Of a DNA stretch of 64,000 nucleotides, positions 8,562-16,761 are shown in pieces; the first letter of the stretch is position 1, and the number at the start of each line of letters is the position of its first letter. The stretch spans positions 1,054,001 to 1,118,000 of the forward strand of contig NZ_JACBYV010000001.1 in NCBI RefSeq assembly GCF_013408425.1. Direction: 5' to 3'. This DNA comes from Pseudomonas flavescens. GTDB taxonomy: Bacteria > Pseudomonadota > Gammaproteobacteria > Pseudomonadales > Pseudomonadaceae. Both the position numbers and the translations under genes were made by a program. The notes under the pieces are model-generated. The model was given only the letters and a program-made list of their open reading frames with translations, searched no databases and was not told where the DNA came from.

Positions 8562-8965
8562 GGCGCAAGAATGCTGGGTCGTTTGGAGCCCTGTCGACGT
8601 CGAGGTGATTTTCGAGGGGGAGGGCTGGCCGATCTGCTCACTCCCTTTCGCGAACTCTGGGTCGTCTTCTGAGACGGCACTATAGGGCGGCAGTCCGGAA
8701 CGCCATTCTGGCACGCACGGTGATGAACTGGTTAGCGATCCAGGCTTGGTACGGATACGGAAATGAGCTTTTTGGGGTTTATTGGGTGGATCGAGGAGCG
8801 CGATGGTCTGTCGATTCGTGATTCTGGACGGCGCCGACGGTGCACCAAATTTTGGTGACTCTAGGGGAGGGCTGGGGAGCTTGGATCTAGGTACTGCAAT
8901 GATGCTTTCGGCTTCCTGATTGAGGAGGGAATCCCCTGGAAGGCCCGGAAACAATGGCTGGAAGG
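8562..8965. other. Intergenic region, no gene called
   Basis: About 400 bases between the DUF5677-like gene and the tRNA. A minus-strand frame (8523-9029) spans it but also covers the tRNA gene and the end of its neighbour, so it is a chance frame. I see no repeats or strong terminator here. Confidence 0.4.
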
Positions 8966-9039
8966 TGGAGCGGGTAGAGGGAATCGAACCCTCACCGATT
9001 GCTTGGGAAGCAATAGTTGTACCATTCAACTATACCCGC
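8966..9039 (-). tRNA. tRNA-Gly (anticodon CCC)
   Basis: The minus strand reads GCGGGTATAGTTGAATGG at the acceptor/D-arm, an anticodon stem-loop TTGCT-TCCCA-AGCAA with anticodon CCC, a T-arm GAGGGTTCGATTCCCTC and acceptor end TACCCGC followed by an encoded discriminator T and CCA. All stems pair. Finding it inside the island suggests either a cargo tRNA or a former attachment site for another element. A decayed antitoxin gene lies just beside it. Confidence 0.93.
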
Positions 9040-9081
9040 TTTTCTTGCCTCAACGGTGCACTAAAGTGGCGTGTCCAATAA

Positions 9082-9363
9082 GATCTCAGCTCAAGTTTAG
9101 AGGAAGCCCTGGCTGAATCCATAGTTCAAAACCAAGCAGACACAAGTGCTGAGAAAGACCGAAGTGCGGTGGGTGATGTGTTGAAAGAGAGCATTGTGCC
9201 CCCGGTATTAGCTGCAGCAATCAACGTGTTTATGGAAGAAGAATATGCGATCCGGTGGCTATCCACCCCACTGCAAGCGCTTGGGCAGAAGCGTCCAGTG
9301 GATGCAGACATTAAGGCAGTTATCGAATTACCCAACCGTTTAGAGCACGGCTATGGTGCCTAG
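9082..9363 (+). pseudogene. Remnant of a DUF2384 (MbcA/ParS/Xre) antitoxin
   Basis: The frame ends with EEYAIRWLSTPLQALGQKRPVDADIKAVIELPNRLEHGYGA, where RWLSTPLQALGQKRPVDAD is the DUF2384 toxin-binding signature of Xre/ParS antitoxins. Upstream the same frame continues back to about 9082 (LSSSLEEALAESIVQ) without a plausible ATG and without the helix-turn-helix part; a GTG at 9169 would give only 64 residues. No RES-domain toxin follows; the next several hundred bases are empty. I read it as a 5'-truncated remnant of a toxin-antitoxin pair, though a short toxin-binding protein could still be made. Confidence 0.6.
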
Positions 9364-10130
9364 GTCTGATTTGGCCCCTAGTCAGGCTCACAGGACGCTC
9401 TGAAGCCTACCTGTGACTATGCAAGTACAGGCCCCTGAGCTTGCGATCACCCCCTTGTTCTGACCTCCTGTACAACCTCATGGGGCTTTAGCGCCAAGCG
9501 GCACATCATTAACCCTTGATCGAATCCATAGTTGTTTCCCATCCGTCCAGATGTCCGATAAGTCACCGAACGTAAATCCGCAGCACTGGCTGTAACCCAA
9601 TTTTGTAACATGTTAACCACACAGGTTTTCAGCTCAACAATGTGGTTTACAGCTTTCTGGGATTCAGATTCCCGGGGCCGTTTGTGCTTGCTCACGCCCC
9701 CCATCGGGAAACATGGTGGCATCTACTTTCAGGCTGTAGTCACTGTCAGATTGCTTCACCCGCCGTGTCGGAGGCCTGCTAAAGGCCCGGGGCGCAAACG
9801 GCCAGCCGATGATCTTTGAAGGCTGCGTTATTGTCTCCGTGAGCGCCAGGGCCAGCGCCCCGCCAGCGTCTGCTCACAGAGGATCCCATGATGAATTCCC
9901 TAACAGGGCTTTTGGTCGCCACCGTGTTGAGTTCTGGAGCACAAGCTGTTGGCAGCCACGTGCTCACTTCGTAATAAAGCCTTGCCGTATGGGTGAGCCT
10001 AGTGGGCTGTTGGAAGCTGGCCGCCTATCAAGTTACCCCGATTCGCTCATGATATTAGGCGACGCCTTTTGTGCGCCGACAATTTTTAAGGTCTGGCGCA
10101 TTGAGCGAGGTAAGCAGGTGCCACGCTGTC
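9364..10130. other. Long region without convincing genes
   Basis: Apart from a 28-codon signal-peptide-like frame at 9888-9974, I see no supported gene in these 767 bases. Several overlapping frames of 60-120 codons on both strands lack ribosome sites and motifs. The stretch probably consists of debris from earlier insertions beside the tRNA. Confidence 0.4.
9888..9974 (+). CDS. Possible 28-aa secreted peptide or truncated exported protein
   Basis: An ATG at 9888 preceded by AGAGGA (seven bases away) opens a 28-codon frame starting MMNSLTGLLVATVLSSGAQA, which is a good Sec signal peptide with an AQA cleavage site, followed by only eight residues before TAA. It is either a very small exported peptide or the preserved 5' end of a gene whose body has been lost. 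Support is limited to the ribosome site and the signal-like composition. Confidence 0.25.
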   Translation: MMNSLTGLLVATVLSSGAQAVGSHVLTS

Positions 10131-11318
10131 TCACAGCACAAAGTTTTCTTTTATCAATCCCAACTCAATAGCTTTGTGATAAACAAAGTAACGGTTGACG
10201 AATTCGGACAATTGATTGAACTTGAATGTGTTGAAGGATTTCCAGTCTTCCTTTCTGGTAGTGGCGGCCTCAGCTTGTCCAAGTAGATAAGGTGGTGGAA
10301 GCTTCCTCATATTCTTGATGTTTGGTAGGTGCGGCGGCAGCGTCACCGAGGCTATATAGTCATCGCGCGAAATTTCTTGTCCATCCAGCAAATCGTAGGT
10401 ATAGGTTTCGAAAATATCGTCACCCCGATAGGCACTGTTTAATACTATGTAGCATTGAAATGCGCTGAAAAGCTCAACATGGCAAAATAGAATGCCTTGG
10501 TGCCCACAGAGCGTCAGAGCGTGGCATGGATAATAAGAACTCTTGGTAATGTTTATTTCGAAGAACTGCTCGCTTGGTGATGTGGGCATGGAGGGCACAA
10601 ACAAAATCTTATCTGCGAATGCTCTATTTTCACAATCTAGTACATCTGTAAGCTGCTCGCGGGAGAGTCCCTTAAGCGCAGCAAAACCGACGGCTATTTT
10701 CGCCATGCCTTGCTTGAAGTTTTTGTTGTCAAATCCAAAAGGCTTTTCCATTTCGCCAGCCATGTCATCGGCCAACTTTATTTCATCATTTGGCTGGATT
10801 TTTCCTTGCGATATAAGGTGCTTTCTGTAGTTTTCAGCATTTTTTAGCGAGTGGGCGTAAATTCTCCCTGAATTCTCGTCAAAAAAAGGCGAGACAGGGA
10901 AAAACTTGCCCTCTCTGAAAATGACTTTAACGCCGTGGTCTTTATGAAAGGCGTCCATGCTTGGCTTAGTCTTTCTGTCATTATTCGCAGCGAGGCGCAA
11001 GCTGAATGAGCTGAAGACTTTGACAAATTCCTTGTCGATGTCCTCGTTCAGTTTCTGATTGCCCGCATGGCTCAGTATGTTTTTTGATTTAAGCTTGCCA
11101 CCAATCGCATTCGGAATTATATGCTCTAATGACTCTCTGTCAGGGGCGTGCGGTTCGCTTCCGAACGAAAGAGGCTCCTTACTCGTCTTTTCAGCCATTG
11201 CGGCATTTTTAAATGACTTGAGATAGCCCTCGTAAGCTTCGACTGGCGTTTTAAGCTGTTGCCCCGTTAGGTAGCAGATTCGCGTGAGTTTTTTATCTTC
11301 TTGATCAGAGTCAGGCAT
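10131..11318 (-). CDS. HNH-endonuclease-like protein
   Basis: This 395-residue protein has ESLEHIIPNAIGGKLKSKN at residues 63-80 and NQKLNEDID near 87-95, the E-H-I-x-P...N signature of HNH/McrA-type nucleases. Cys15 (ICYLTG) stands where many relatives have a CxxC zinc knuckle, so the zinc site is incomplete. The C-terminal half (FAALKGLSREQLTDVL, then SYYPCHALTLCGHQGILFCHVELFSAFQCYIVL) is a separate domain that also appears in the decayed gene at 5056-6104. It lies alone on the minus strand. Such proteins on islands are often defence or mobility nucleases; the target is unknown. The AT-rich codon use differs from the core genes and suggests recent transfer. Confidence 0.65.
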   Translation of the reverse strand: MPDSDQEDKKLTRICYLTGQQLKTPVEAYEGYLKSFKNAAMAEKTSKEPLSFGSEPHAPDRESLEHIIPNAIGGKLKSKNILSHAGNQKLNEDIDKEFVKVFSSFSLRLAANNDRKTKPSMDAFHKDHGVKVIFREGKFFPVSPFFDENSGRIYAHSLKNAENYRKHLISQGKIQPNDEIKLADDMAGEMEKPFGFDNKNFKQGMAKIAVGFAALKGLSREQLTDVLDCENRAFADKILFVPSMPTSPSEQFFEINITKSSYYPCHALTLCGHQGILFCHVELFSAFQCYIVLNSAYRGDDIFETYTYDLLDGQEISRDDYIASVTLPPHLPNIKNMRKLPPPYLLGQAEAATTRKEDWKSFNTFKFNQLSEFVNRYFVYHKAIELGLIKENFVL

Positions 11319-12216
11319 AGGGAGAGCTCTTAATTTTATTTAAGTAGTGGGTGCGCTTGTTTCCACCGAAACTTTCATAGCCAGAGTCGATTTTGCGGCC
11401 CGGCTGGCAATCTCGACCCAAGCAGCACTGCATAAACGCCTTTGTTCTCAAACATCGAGAAGGCGAGCTGGGTCGTCGGGTCATTTGCGATAGCGGGCAT
11501 CGGCAGTCCTTTATTCGTTTGTTCGTTCGCGGAGATCTGGAGCAGCGAAGGTTATTCCTCAGGGCATCATTTTACTCAATGGATACTGAGATTGGTGAAG
11601 CCAGGCCGGCCAGTAAAATGCCGCGTCGCTTCCGGACTGCTGGAATAATGATGATTTGAGGTTCTAGCGGGTAGCGCCCTGTCGTTCCTGCTGGAGCTAC
11701 TCGCCCGACCTACTTAGGGCTGACTCGGCCAACCCGAAAATAGGGGTCGTGAATCCGTAGACCACTACACATGCCTTTCACGACATTTCCGAAAAGTTTC
11801 AACCCCGAAAAATCTCTGCGTAGGGCTCGCCACTCTGGAACTGAGCTGACGCCATGGGTCAGAGTGACCAAATGGGGATGCGCAATGATGAAGGATTCGG
11901 GGGCTGTCTCGACTAAGTTCGCTGTGTGAATGGCCTCCTTTCATCGCTCTAGCATGACCTTACAGGGACAGCGGCAAGCGGAGCGCGCCAGGCGTGAGGA
12001 TGGCAGCCCGCAGGGCCAAGACCCAGGCAACGTCTGGAGGCTTTGTTCACGACAGCCGGCCCGGCAGGGCACGCACAACAGGTCGACCCGAAAGCGGCTC
12101 AATCCCCAAATTGGGTAATGCTAGTGCTTATGAAAAGGTTGTCGTCGACAATCCGCTAGGGGCACGAGCTCGTCCTGACTAACCTTGGTTCCACCAACTC
12201 AACGGAGGAATCCAGC
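11319..12216. other. Gene-poor region containing the first 109-bp repeat
   Basis: About 900 bases with no gene I can defend. Frames of 68-88 codons at 11393-11659 have no ribosome site or known motif. The only structured feature is the direct repeat copy at 11971-12079. GGAGGA near 12203 belongs to the 47-aa gene. Confidence 0.45.
11971..12079 (+). repeat. 109-bp direct repeat, copy 1
   Basis: This copy begins GCGGCAAGCGGAGCGCG and ends GGGCACGCACAAC. It matches 14098-14206 over its whole length with scattered substitutions and one-base indels that balance out. Inside is a hairpin CCAGGC-aac-GTCTGG; in the other copy it is CCAGGC-gaa-GCCTGG, so one G-C pair has become G-T while pairing is kept. 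The two copies are in the same orientation and flank the 47-aa and 529-aa genes. Confidence 0.85.
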
Positions 12217-12360
12217 ATGTCAGTCGACAACAAAACTCAGCAGCAAAAAAATCATCATTCCGATCAGCTCAACCGCAATCGTGGATCAAGCGGCAGCAAT
12301 CAGGCCAACTCAAAGGCTAACGGCAATCGGGGCAAGCAACTGAACCCCAATCAGCGTTAA
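12217..12360 (+). CDS. Small polar Asn/Gln-rich protein, 47 aa
   Basis: ATG at 12217 with a strong GGAGGA ribosome site, ending TAA at 12360. The product starts MSVDNKTQQQKNHHSDQLN and is rich in Asn, Gln, Lys and Ser, with repeats of NxNRG and ending NPNQR; it should be disordered. Related short Asn-rich proteins occur in Pseudomonas and resemble small stress-induced or spore-protein-like peptides, but I cannot name a family. The 529-aa gene follows after 26 bases, so the two are likely cotranscribed. Both lie between the two direct repeats. Confidence 0.6.
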   Translation: MSVDNKTQQQKNHHSDQLNRNRGSSGSNQANSKANGNRGKQLNPNQR

Positions 12361-12386
12361 ATTCGGAGCAAGCAGGGACGCTTATC

Positions 12387-13976
12387 ATGGACAACATAAT
12401 GCAACGCGAATACACATATCCAACGCTTGGAGAGACGGTCAAGTACCTATTCGACGCCACAGGCATCACGGGTGATAAAGATTTACCTGCGGTGACGAAC
12501 AGCTCTCTGCATGACAAAAATGCCAAGACCATTTACAAACAGCTCAATCGCCTGGCTGAGGAGAGTGGTTCGCTCCAGCCCCAGCTCGACGCTCTACTCG
12601 ATCTGTATATTGAGGAGCTTCGTGTCTATGTGACTTGCCCGGTGATGCGGCTACAAATTGCCGAGTTACTGAGCGATCTGTATGGGCCATATCGAGAAAC
12701 ACTCAAGCAGTACTGCACATTCGCGACTAAGTCAGAGACAGTGCGCTACCTGCTCACTAGCTATGCGGTCAGAAGCAGCGTTTCGTCCTGGCAGGTGCAA
12801 GCTCTAGCGACTTCAGCCGCAAATAATCAGCAGCCTCGCCCCACCCAGGCCTTCTGGTTTTTGCCCCATGAGGAGGATGGCCTGCTCGTTTCTCCACTGC
12901 ATAACGCACTGCAGTGGGTGTACGAGATCAGTGGGGTCTCTCAGGCACAGTTTCATAAGCCCAGCGGCGTGAGTGACCCCTGTGGCCAACTAGCACGCAA
13001 TCTGGACACGAGTCGTAAGTGGAGGGTCTTAGGTAAATCCAAGCCACCGACCTTGCCGGCGCTCTATCGAAACGTGACGCATAGCTTCGATGCGCTTGAG
13101 CTGGCTGGGAAACCTGTGGTGCCTGAGCTGCGTCTGGCGATCATCACGAGTTTGGCGGTCGCTAGGATAGCTAGCTACATTGCCTACAGCATCGAGGCAG
13201 AGTACGGGCGTGAATTTCTGCTCAGTACCTGCGAACAAATAAAGCTCTACAACGGCTGGATCTCACCTCATCTGGAGGTTGCTCGGCAGGAGGGGGAGAG
13301 GCTTACTGAGACTTATCCCATCGCTCAGCTTGACCTAGGGCAAGCACGCGCCCATTACGCGCTCGAAGTGTTTAGGGACTACATGTCGAAATGCTCAGAG
13401 GCGAACGTATTCATTCAGGGGCATCGCGCTTCTGATGGTACTTACAACCCACTCAGCATCGAATTGGTTGAAAACCAACTGGGGGCGTTTGCTGCGCGCA
13501 TGGATCAGGACATCACGAACCGTTGGGTACTGGATAAGCCTGCCGGCTTTGATGAGTTGATGGCAGAGGCAAGTGCAATGCGTAAGGCCGGCTCCACGAC
13601 GCTGGCTGATGTGGATGCATTTGAGCAGCGGATGACAAAGGCTGACTTGGCCAAGCGGGCGCCTTGGATGTTTCACTGGCTTCGCGCTGTGGTTCTCTAC
13701 CGCGCTGATGAGTTCGATGCGGCAGTTGAACACTACACTGCGGCTTTTCAGCTTGGCCGATACAGTGCTGGCGATTATCAGTACCGACTGATGAATCAAT
13801 ACCTGGAAGTAATGGCTAAGACGAACCGTTGGCTACCGTTCAAGCAAGGGGCATTTTGGGCCTACTACCTTGGTCTGGAGGTTCGCCATCTGCGTGATAG
13901 CGAGCCTACCGATGAGAATATTCGGTTCGCGTATACGATGCTCGGCATGCCCAACCTCAAGTACTTCCAGGTGTAG
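12387..13976 (+). CDS. Large hypothetical protein, 529 aa
   Basis: ATG at 12387; the start may also be the second Met four codons on. The protein is soluble and largely helical. Residues 440-500 (FHWLRAVVLYRADEFDAAVEHYTAAFQLGRYSAGDYQYRLMNQYLEVMAKTNRW) have the size pattern of tetratricopeptide-like helix pairs. The middle (LAIITSLAVARIASYIAYSIEAEYGREFL) is another helical segment. No catalytic motif is visible. It follows the 47-aa gene closely and is enclosed by the 109-bp repeats, so the pair may have moved as a unit. I do not recognise it. Confidence 0.6.
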   Translation: MDNIMQREYTYPTLGETVKYLFDATGITGDKDLPAVTNSSLHDKNAKTIYKQLNRLAEESGSLQPQLDALLDLYIEELRVYVTCPVMRLQIAELLSDLYGPYRETLKQYCTFATKSETVRYLLTSYAVRSSVSSWQVQALATSAANNQQPRPTQAFWFLPHEEDGLLVSPLHNALQWVYEISGVSQAQFHKPSGVSDPCGQLARNLDTSRKWRVLGKSKPPTLPALYRNVTHSFDALELAGKPVVPELRLAIITSLAVARIASYIAYSIEAEYGREFLLSTCEQIKLYNGWISPHLEVARQEGERLTETYPIAQLDLGQARAHYALEVFRDYMSKCSEANVFIQGHRASDGTYNPLSIELVENQLGAFAARMDQDITNRWVLDKPAGFDELMAEASAMRKAGSTTLADVDAFEQRMTKADLAKRAPWMFHWLRAVVLYRADEFDAAVEHYTAAFQLGRYSAGDYQYRLMNQYLEVMAKTNRWLPFKQGAFWAYYLGLEVRHLRDSEPTDENIRFAYTMLGMPNLKYFQV

Positions 13977-14097
13977 CGCTTGATCCATCATTTGCTGGGT
14001 CGCAGCGCCGTCGTGGTGGGCCTCCTCCAAAATTAGGCGGAGAGTAGGGGGCATCGTCCTCTCTGTTGCAGGCGTGACCTGCAGCCGAAGCCTGGGG

Positions 14098-14206
14098 GCG
14101 GCAAGCGGAGCGCGCAGGCGTGAGGATGGAAGCCCAAAGGGCCAAGACCCCAGGCGAAGCCTGGAGGCTTGGTTCACGACAGCCGACCCGACAGGGCACG
14201 CCCAAC
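14098..14206 (+). repeat. 109-bp direct repeat, copy 2
   Basis: This copy begins GCGGCAAGCGGAGCGCG, contains the perfect hairpin CCAGGC-gaa-GCCTGG, then TTGGTTCACGACAGCCGACC, and ends GGGCACGCCCAAC. It lies between the 529-aa gene and the convergent ginD gene in a 312-base region with no other feature. Preservation of pairing between copies suggests a structured RNA or a recombination/processing signal. Confidence 0.85.
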
Positions 14207-14288
14207 CCTTCATCGGCCAAAAACTTCTGAGTAACGAACGTTCTGAGCGATGTAGTCGGGCAATCGTCTACCTTGCGTACCGCAAGCA

Positions 14289-15620
14289 TCAGGCAGCCTG
14301 AGTCGAAGAAGGGAGGTCGTCCAGGGCTGGTAGCTTGATGCTTTGAATGAATCCGCTTACCGACTGGGTGGGATTATTCAGCAGATCTAGAGTCCTACCT
14401 TTATGCACCATCATGATGATTCTGGCCATATCGATGTAGTATTTGTAGGTCGTTTCAAAATCATCGTGCCCCATTTGATCCTTGATCGCCTGGGCTGTTG
14501 CTAAGTAGAGGGTCTGCATGTCCTCTGTTAACAGGCGATCCCCAAACGTGTTGATCAGATGCTGTGTAGGCCACCAGTGTCTTGCTTGGTAAAAGCATAT
14601 GTGATTTCGAAAGTCAGGATGATTGCGCATGGCCTTTTCTTTCGCATCGTTAGTGCGCGAAGCAATCTGCGTTGCCGTTATTGGATCGCCCTTTTTATTC
14701 AGAAATAGTATTGAGGGTGGGCAAGGGTGGCCATATTTTTTCTTGTAAAGCTGCTTGCGAATAGTGTAGTACGGGATTATGTAGTTGGCCTCTAGCGCCT
14801 TTAGATCATCCATGTTGATGGTGATTGTTCGATCTTTGTTTCCTTTGCTGTTATAAACTTCATATTTGATCGATGCGCTTTTTTTATTCATTTCAGAATA
14901 GGGCATAACGTGTTTGTTATCACCATTTCCTAGATAAGGAAAGTTAACAATATCCATTGGCCGCATCGCGGTACCCAGTGACAGATTGAAGAGTGCCTGG
15001 TAGACCGGGTCAGAGTAGCTTTCAAGGAGTTGGCTGATTTCCTTGTCTGTGATCAAAAAGTCGGATTTGCCCTGACGACTCTTGCGGTCAAGAATCCTAA
15101 TATTTTCTGGATCAATCTTTTCTCGCGAGACTTGCTTGATATAATTTAACATTCGGCGATTTTTGAAGTTTGCTCGCCATGTCCGTAATTCGACACTTAC
15201 ATTTGTCAGATAGCCTTTTTTGTTAATCCAGTGGAAAAATGTCAATAAAATTTTGGCGTCTTCAAATATGGTTTCGGAATTCGGTCGTAAAGATCCTTTA
15301 CTTAGCCTCTGCATCTGGCGATATATTTGCCATTGCCGAATATCAATGTTGTCTGCAAGAGCGTGGTAGGCGCTAATGTCTTTGCCTTTAAATTTTTGAC
15401 GTGTAGCCAAGAATCGGTAAAACATTGAAATAACGGTAGCGTAGCGCGTGGACGTTGACATGGACGATGTCGTTTTTCTGTACAAGTAGAGGTTAGGGTG
15501 AGTCAGTAGAATTTTTTTATTGCCGACTTCAGCAATGAGAATGCAGTGACTCACGCGTCCACCGTGCTCAATGCTCTGATATTCTATCTGCTTTGTTTTA
15601 ATTATAAGTTCTTCGTTCAT
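14289..15620 (-). CDS. ginD: Tyrosine recombinase, fourth gene of the gin module (GinD-like)
   Basis: The recombinase domain shows LSLGTAMRPMDIVNF (box I Arg), FYQARHWWPTQHL (box II with Tyr in place of the first His, Arg kept) and DQMGHDDFETTYKYY (late His and candidate nucleophile Tyr). The N-terminal part is a SAM-like core-binding region (TSTRYATVISMFYRFL). I prefer the ATG at 15620; an in-frame TTG at 15743 would overlap ginC by 53 bases and add 41 Lys/Asn-rich residues. It is the last gene of the operon kinase-ginA-ginB-ginC-ginD. From the published GInt description as I remember it, all four gin genes are needed for excision. AT-rich codons mark it as foreign. Confidence 0.75.
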   Translation of the reverse strand: MNEELIIKTKQIEYQSIEHGGRVSHCILIAEVGNKKILLTHPNLYLYRKTTSSMSTSTRYATVISMFYRFLATRQKFKGKDISAYHALADNIDIRQWQIYRQMQRLSKGSLRPNSETIFEDAKILLTFFHWINKKGYLTNVSVELRTWRANFKNRRMLNYIKQVSREKIDPENIRILDRKSRQGKSDFLITDKEISQLLESYSDPVYQALFNLSLGTAMRPMDIVNFPYLGNGDNKHVMPYSEMNKKSASIKYEVYNSKGNKDRTITINMDDLKALEANYIIPYYTIRKQLYKKKYGHPCPPSILFLNKKGDPITATQIASRTNDAKEKAMRNHPDFRNHICFYQARHWWPTQHLINTFGDRLLTEDMQTLYLATAQAIKDQMGHDDFETTYKYYIDMARIIMMVHKGRTLDLLNNPTQSVSGFIQSIKLPALDDLPSSTQAA

Positions 15621-15690
15621 CTCGGCAATCCAAAGGCCCGTATCATTGGGCGTCCTGTTTGTTCGTCTATTTTTGGGCTTGTTATTGTAG

Positions 15691-16761
15691 TTATTCGCCT
15701 TGCTGCACTTTAAAGTGCACGACTTGATCAAAACCCCAGGCAACCAAGGGGATATCCGCCCTGTCGGCAGCCTTAACTTCGTCGGGGGGGACAGGGGCTT
15801 GCTGATATATGAAGGTTCTTTGGGCTTTTCGTTCTGTGTCAGATGAGCAGTACGGGATGTAAATACTTTTCTTGGCGCTCTTTGGCAATCCCCCTAAGAA
15901 ACCTGTTATCTCATCTCTAGTGAATAAGGGGAGTCTTACAATTAGTGATGTCTCTCTAGAGAGGCTTCTATAGTTCTCTGCGAAGATTGAAAATCTTGAT
16001 ATGTATTTATCAAGGAGGATAATGATGTGCGTATCTGGTTCGTCGGAGAACTTTGCAAGTTTTTGCTTTATTTTTCCGAGCTCAGCAATTTTCGCATCTT
16101 CAAAGGCGTCGATATTGCCATTGGACGCGTACGCTCCGCATAAATGCTGAATGTCTACGTCATAGGCTAACTTGTTTTGCGCGTGTGACGCTGAGCTGTT
16201 AGATAATAGGCTCTTCTGAGTCAGTTTTAGTTCGAGCTCAGTGATCTTTTTGATTAGCTCAACGTTGTGAAGCGTCTGACGCTCTAAGGAGATACGCACC
16301 TGATTACTTTCAAGCATCAAGATGTCGTTGTTCATTAACGAGGTGATGTGGGAGTCCAGGGCCTTCTGGAGCTCCCTTTGATGCTCCTGCTTCACTCGCT
16401 GGAGCTCTGTCTTCCACTTGGCGGTGGTGTCATTAACCACTAACTGCTTTTCGATCTGGATACGCTGGGCTGTACCGCTCACCAGTTCGCCAATATCCTT
16501 CTTCCCTGATATATAGGGCTTCAGATCACGATAGTAGAGATGCAGCGTCTGGCGGGAAATCCCCAAGCGCTCCGCTACATCTTGGATTTTAAGCTTGGCG
16601 GTGTTGCCAGACAGGTGGTGGGCGACTAGGAGTTCAATGATCGCCGACCGTCGATCTACCTTTTCCAGTTCGTCATCTTGCTCAGCGACTTCTACTGGGT
16701 CGAGGGCTTTTACTAGCACGGTAGTTTTTAGTGGCTCTGAGGCTCCGATTGATTTACGCAT
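15691..16761 (-). CDS. ginC: HTH/coiled-coil DNA-binding protein of the gin module (GinC-like)
   Basis: I place the start at the ATG at 16761, with GAGG ten bases upstream; it overlaps the ginB stop by eight bases (ATGCGTAA). An upstream TTG at 16773 is the alternative. Residues 35-80 contain a helix-turn-helix (LKIQDVAERLGISRQTLHLYYRDLKPY). Residues 100-185 form a long heptad-rich coiled coil (KTELQRVKQEHQRELQKAL and on). The rest has no known domain. It is the only non-recombinase in the four-gene module, the position GinC holds in GInts, so it probably acts as an architectural or regulatory DNA-binding partner at the element ends. Confidence 0.7.
   Translation of the reverse strand: MRKSIGASEPLKTTVLVKALDPVEVAEQDDELEKVDRRSAIIELLVAHHLSGNTAKLKIQDVAERLGISRQTLHLYYRDLKPYISGKKDIGELVSGTAQRIQIEKQLVVNDTTAKWKTELQRVKQEHQRELQKALDSHITSLMNNDILMLESNQVRISLERQTLHNVELIKKITELELKLTQKSLLSNSSASHAQNKLAYDVDIQHLCGAYASNGNIDAFEDAKIAELGKIKQKLAKFSDEPDTHIIILLDKYISRFSIFAENYRSLSRETSLIVRLPLFTRDEITGFLGGLPKSAKKSIYIPYCSSDTERKAQRTFIYQQAPVPPDEVKAADRADIPLVAWGFDQVVHFKVQQGE

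Noticed and set aside
8523..9029. 168-codon minus-strand frame
   Set aside because: It overlaps most of the tRNA-Gly gene and the end of the DUF5677-like gene and has low-complexity Ser/Pro content.
11393..11659. 88-codon plus-strand frame before the first 109-bp repeat
   Set aside because: No ribosome site and another equally poor frame overlaps it; nothing recognisable.
11971..14206. Idea that the two 109-bp repeats belong to a CRISPR array
   Set aside because: Only two copies, 2.1 kb apart with genes between them; no short regular repeat/spacer pattern exists anywhere in the window.
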